Below, one piece after another: positions 6,291-6,417 of a stretch of DNA of 6,417 bases (the stretch's first letter is position 1; each line of letters starts with the position of its first letter). The notes beneath the pieces were generated by a model. The model did no database searches. It was given only the letters and a program-made list of their open reading frames with translations, and was not told the origin of the DNA. The position numbers were made by a program, and so were the translations under genes. Where the stretch lies: assembly GCA_021798235.1 (NCBI GenBank), contig JAJZMO010000341.1, positions 1 through 6,417 on the forward strand, written 5' to 3'. The stretch is from Acidobacteriota bacterium (GTDB lineage: Bacteria > Acidobacteriota > Terriglobia > Terriglobales > Acidobacteriaceae).

Positions 6291-6417
6291 ATGAATCGTC
6301 GGGAATTGCTGAAGAGTGCGGCGGGGCTGGCGGGTGCGGCGGCGATGAGCCGCAGGGGGTGGGCCGGTGAAGTGGAGACCTATGCGGAACTGATTGCGCT
6401 GGAGGGGCGGCTGGCGC
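6291..6417 (+). CDS. N-terminus of a Tat-exported protein (partial)
   Basis: The reading frame is open from the ATG at 6291 to the window edge, giving 42 residues. It begins MNRRELLKSAAGLAGAAAMS, a twin-arginine signal. RRELLK matches the R-R-x-phi-phi-K pattern and is followed by a weakly hydrophobic Ala/Gly/Leu segment. Cleavage is likely near GWAG at 23-26, leaving a mature start around EVETYAEL. The protein should therefore be folded in the cytoplasm and exported to the periplasm. The mature part visible is too short to name a family. Its position behind a receptor and a sugar kinase makes a periplasmic enzyme acting on the imported substrate plausible, but that rests on context only. Terminator-like structure upstream suggests it has its own promoter, or depends on read-through from the receptor gene. 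Confidence 0.8.
   Translation, partial: MNRRELLKSAAGLAGAAAMSRRGWAGEVETYAELIALEGRLA

Noticed and set aside
6291..6417. Naming the Tat-exported protein as a specific enzyme, such as a serine hydrolase or glycoside hydrolase
   Set aside because: Only about 16 residues of the mature protein are visible (EVETYAELIALEGRLA), with no catalytic or family-specific motif.

Overview
The window looks like a carbohydrate-uptake locus from a soil-type member of the Acidobacteriota (Terriglobia/Acidobacteriales). That placement is an inference. It rests mainly on the 1,200-residue Oar-like TonB-dependent receptor, which has an N-terminal carboxypeptidase-regulatory-like domain and the plug/early-barrel phrasing typical of the large receptor families in that phylum. 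The GC-rich codon usage (frequent gcg, acg, ctg, cgg) with AT-rich intergenic regions agrees with it.

Layout, left to right. Positions 1-75 hold the last 24 codons of a plus-strand gene that starts outside the window. Two bases later, a minus-strand PfkB-family sugar kinase (fructokinase-like, 78-974) ends tail to tail with it. A divergent promoter region (about 975-1136) separates the kinase from a plus-strand regulator (1137-2288), which joins a GntR-type winged helix-turn-helix to a LacI-type sugar-binding domain. A strong intrinsic terminator (2333-2370) closes the regulator. It is followed by an AT-rich promoter region with a perfect 17-bp palindrome (2413-2429), then the TonB-dependent receptor (2491-6105). 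After a second terminator-like hairpin (6134-6176) there is a short leader region, and then the first 42 codons of a Tat-exported protein (6291 to the window edge).

The likely joint role, by inference: the receptor imports an oligosaccharide or other large ligand across the outer membrane, the Tat-exported protein may act on it in the periplasm, the kinase phosphorylates a released monosaccharide, and the regulator senses a sugar or sugar phosphate and controls the set. The best sequence support for co-regulation is a pair of related palindromes. One lies between kinase and regulator, the other at the expected transcription start of the receptor. They share the CAGA/TCTG arms and a TTAGTA core and differ by one extra base on each side of the core. 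The ligand cannot be determined from this window, and no inner-membrane transporter is visible.

I see no RNA genes, CRISPR arrays, insertion sequences or phage genes. The only stretches without a gene are each under about 210 bases and are described as regulatory features.
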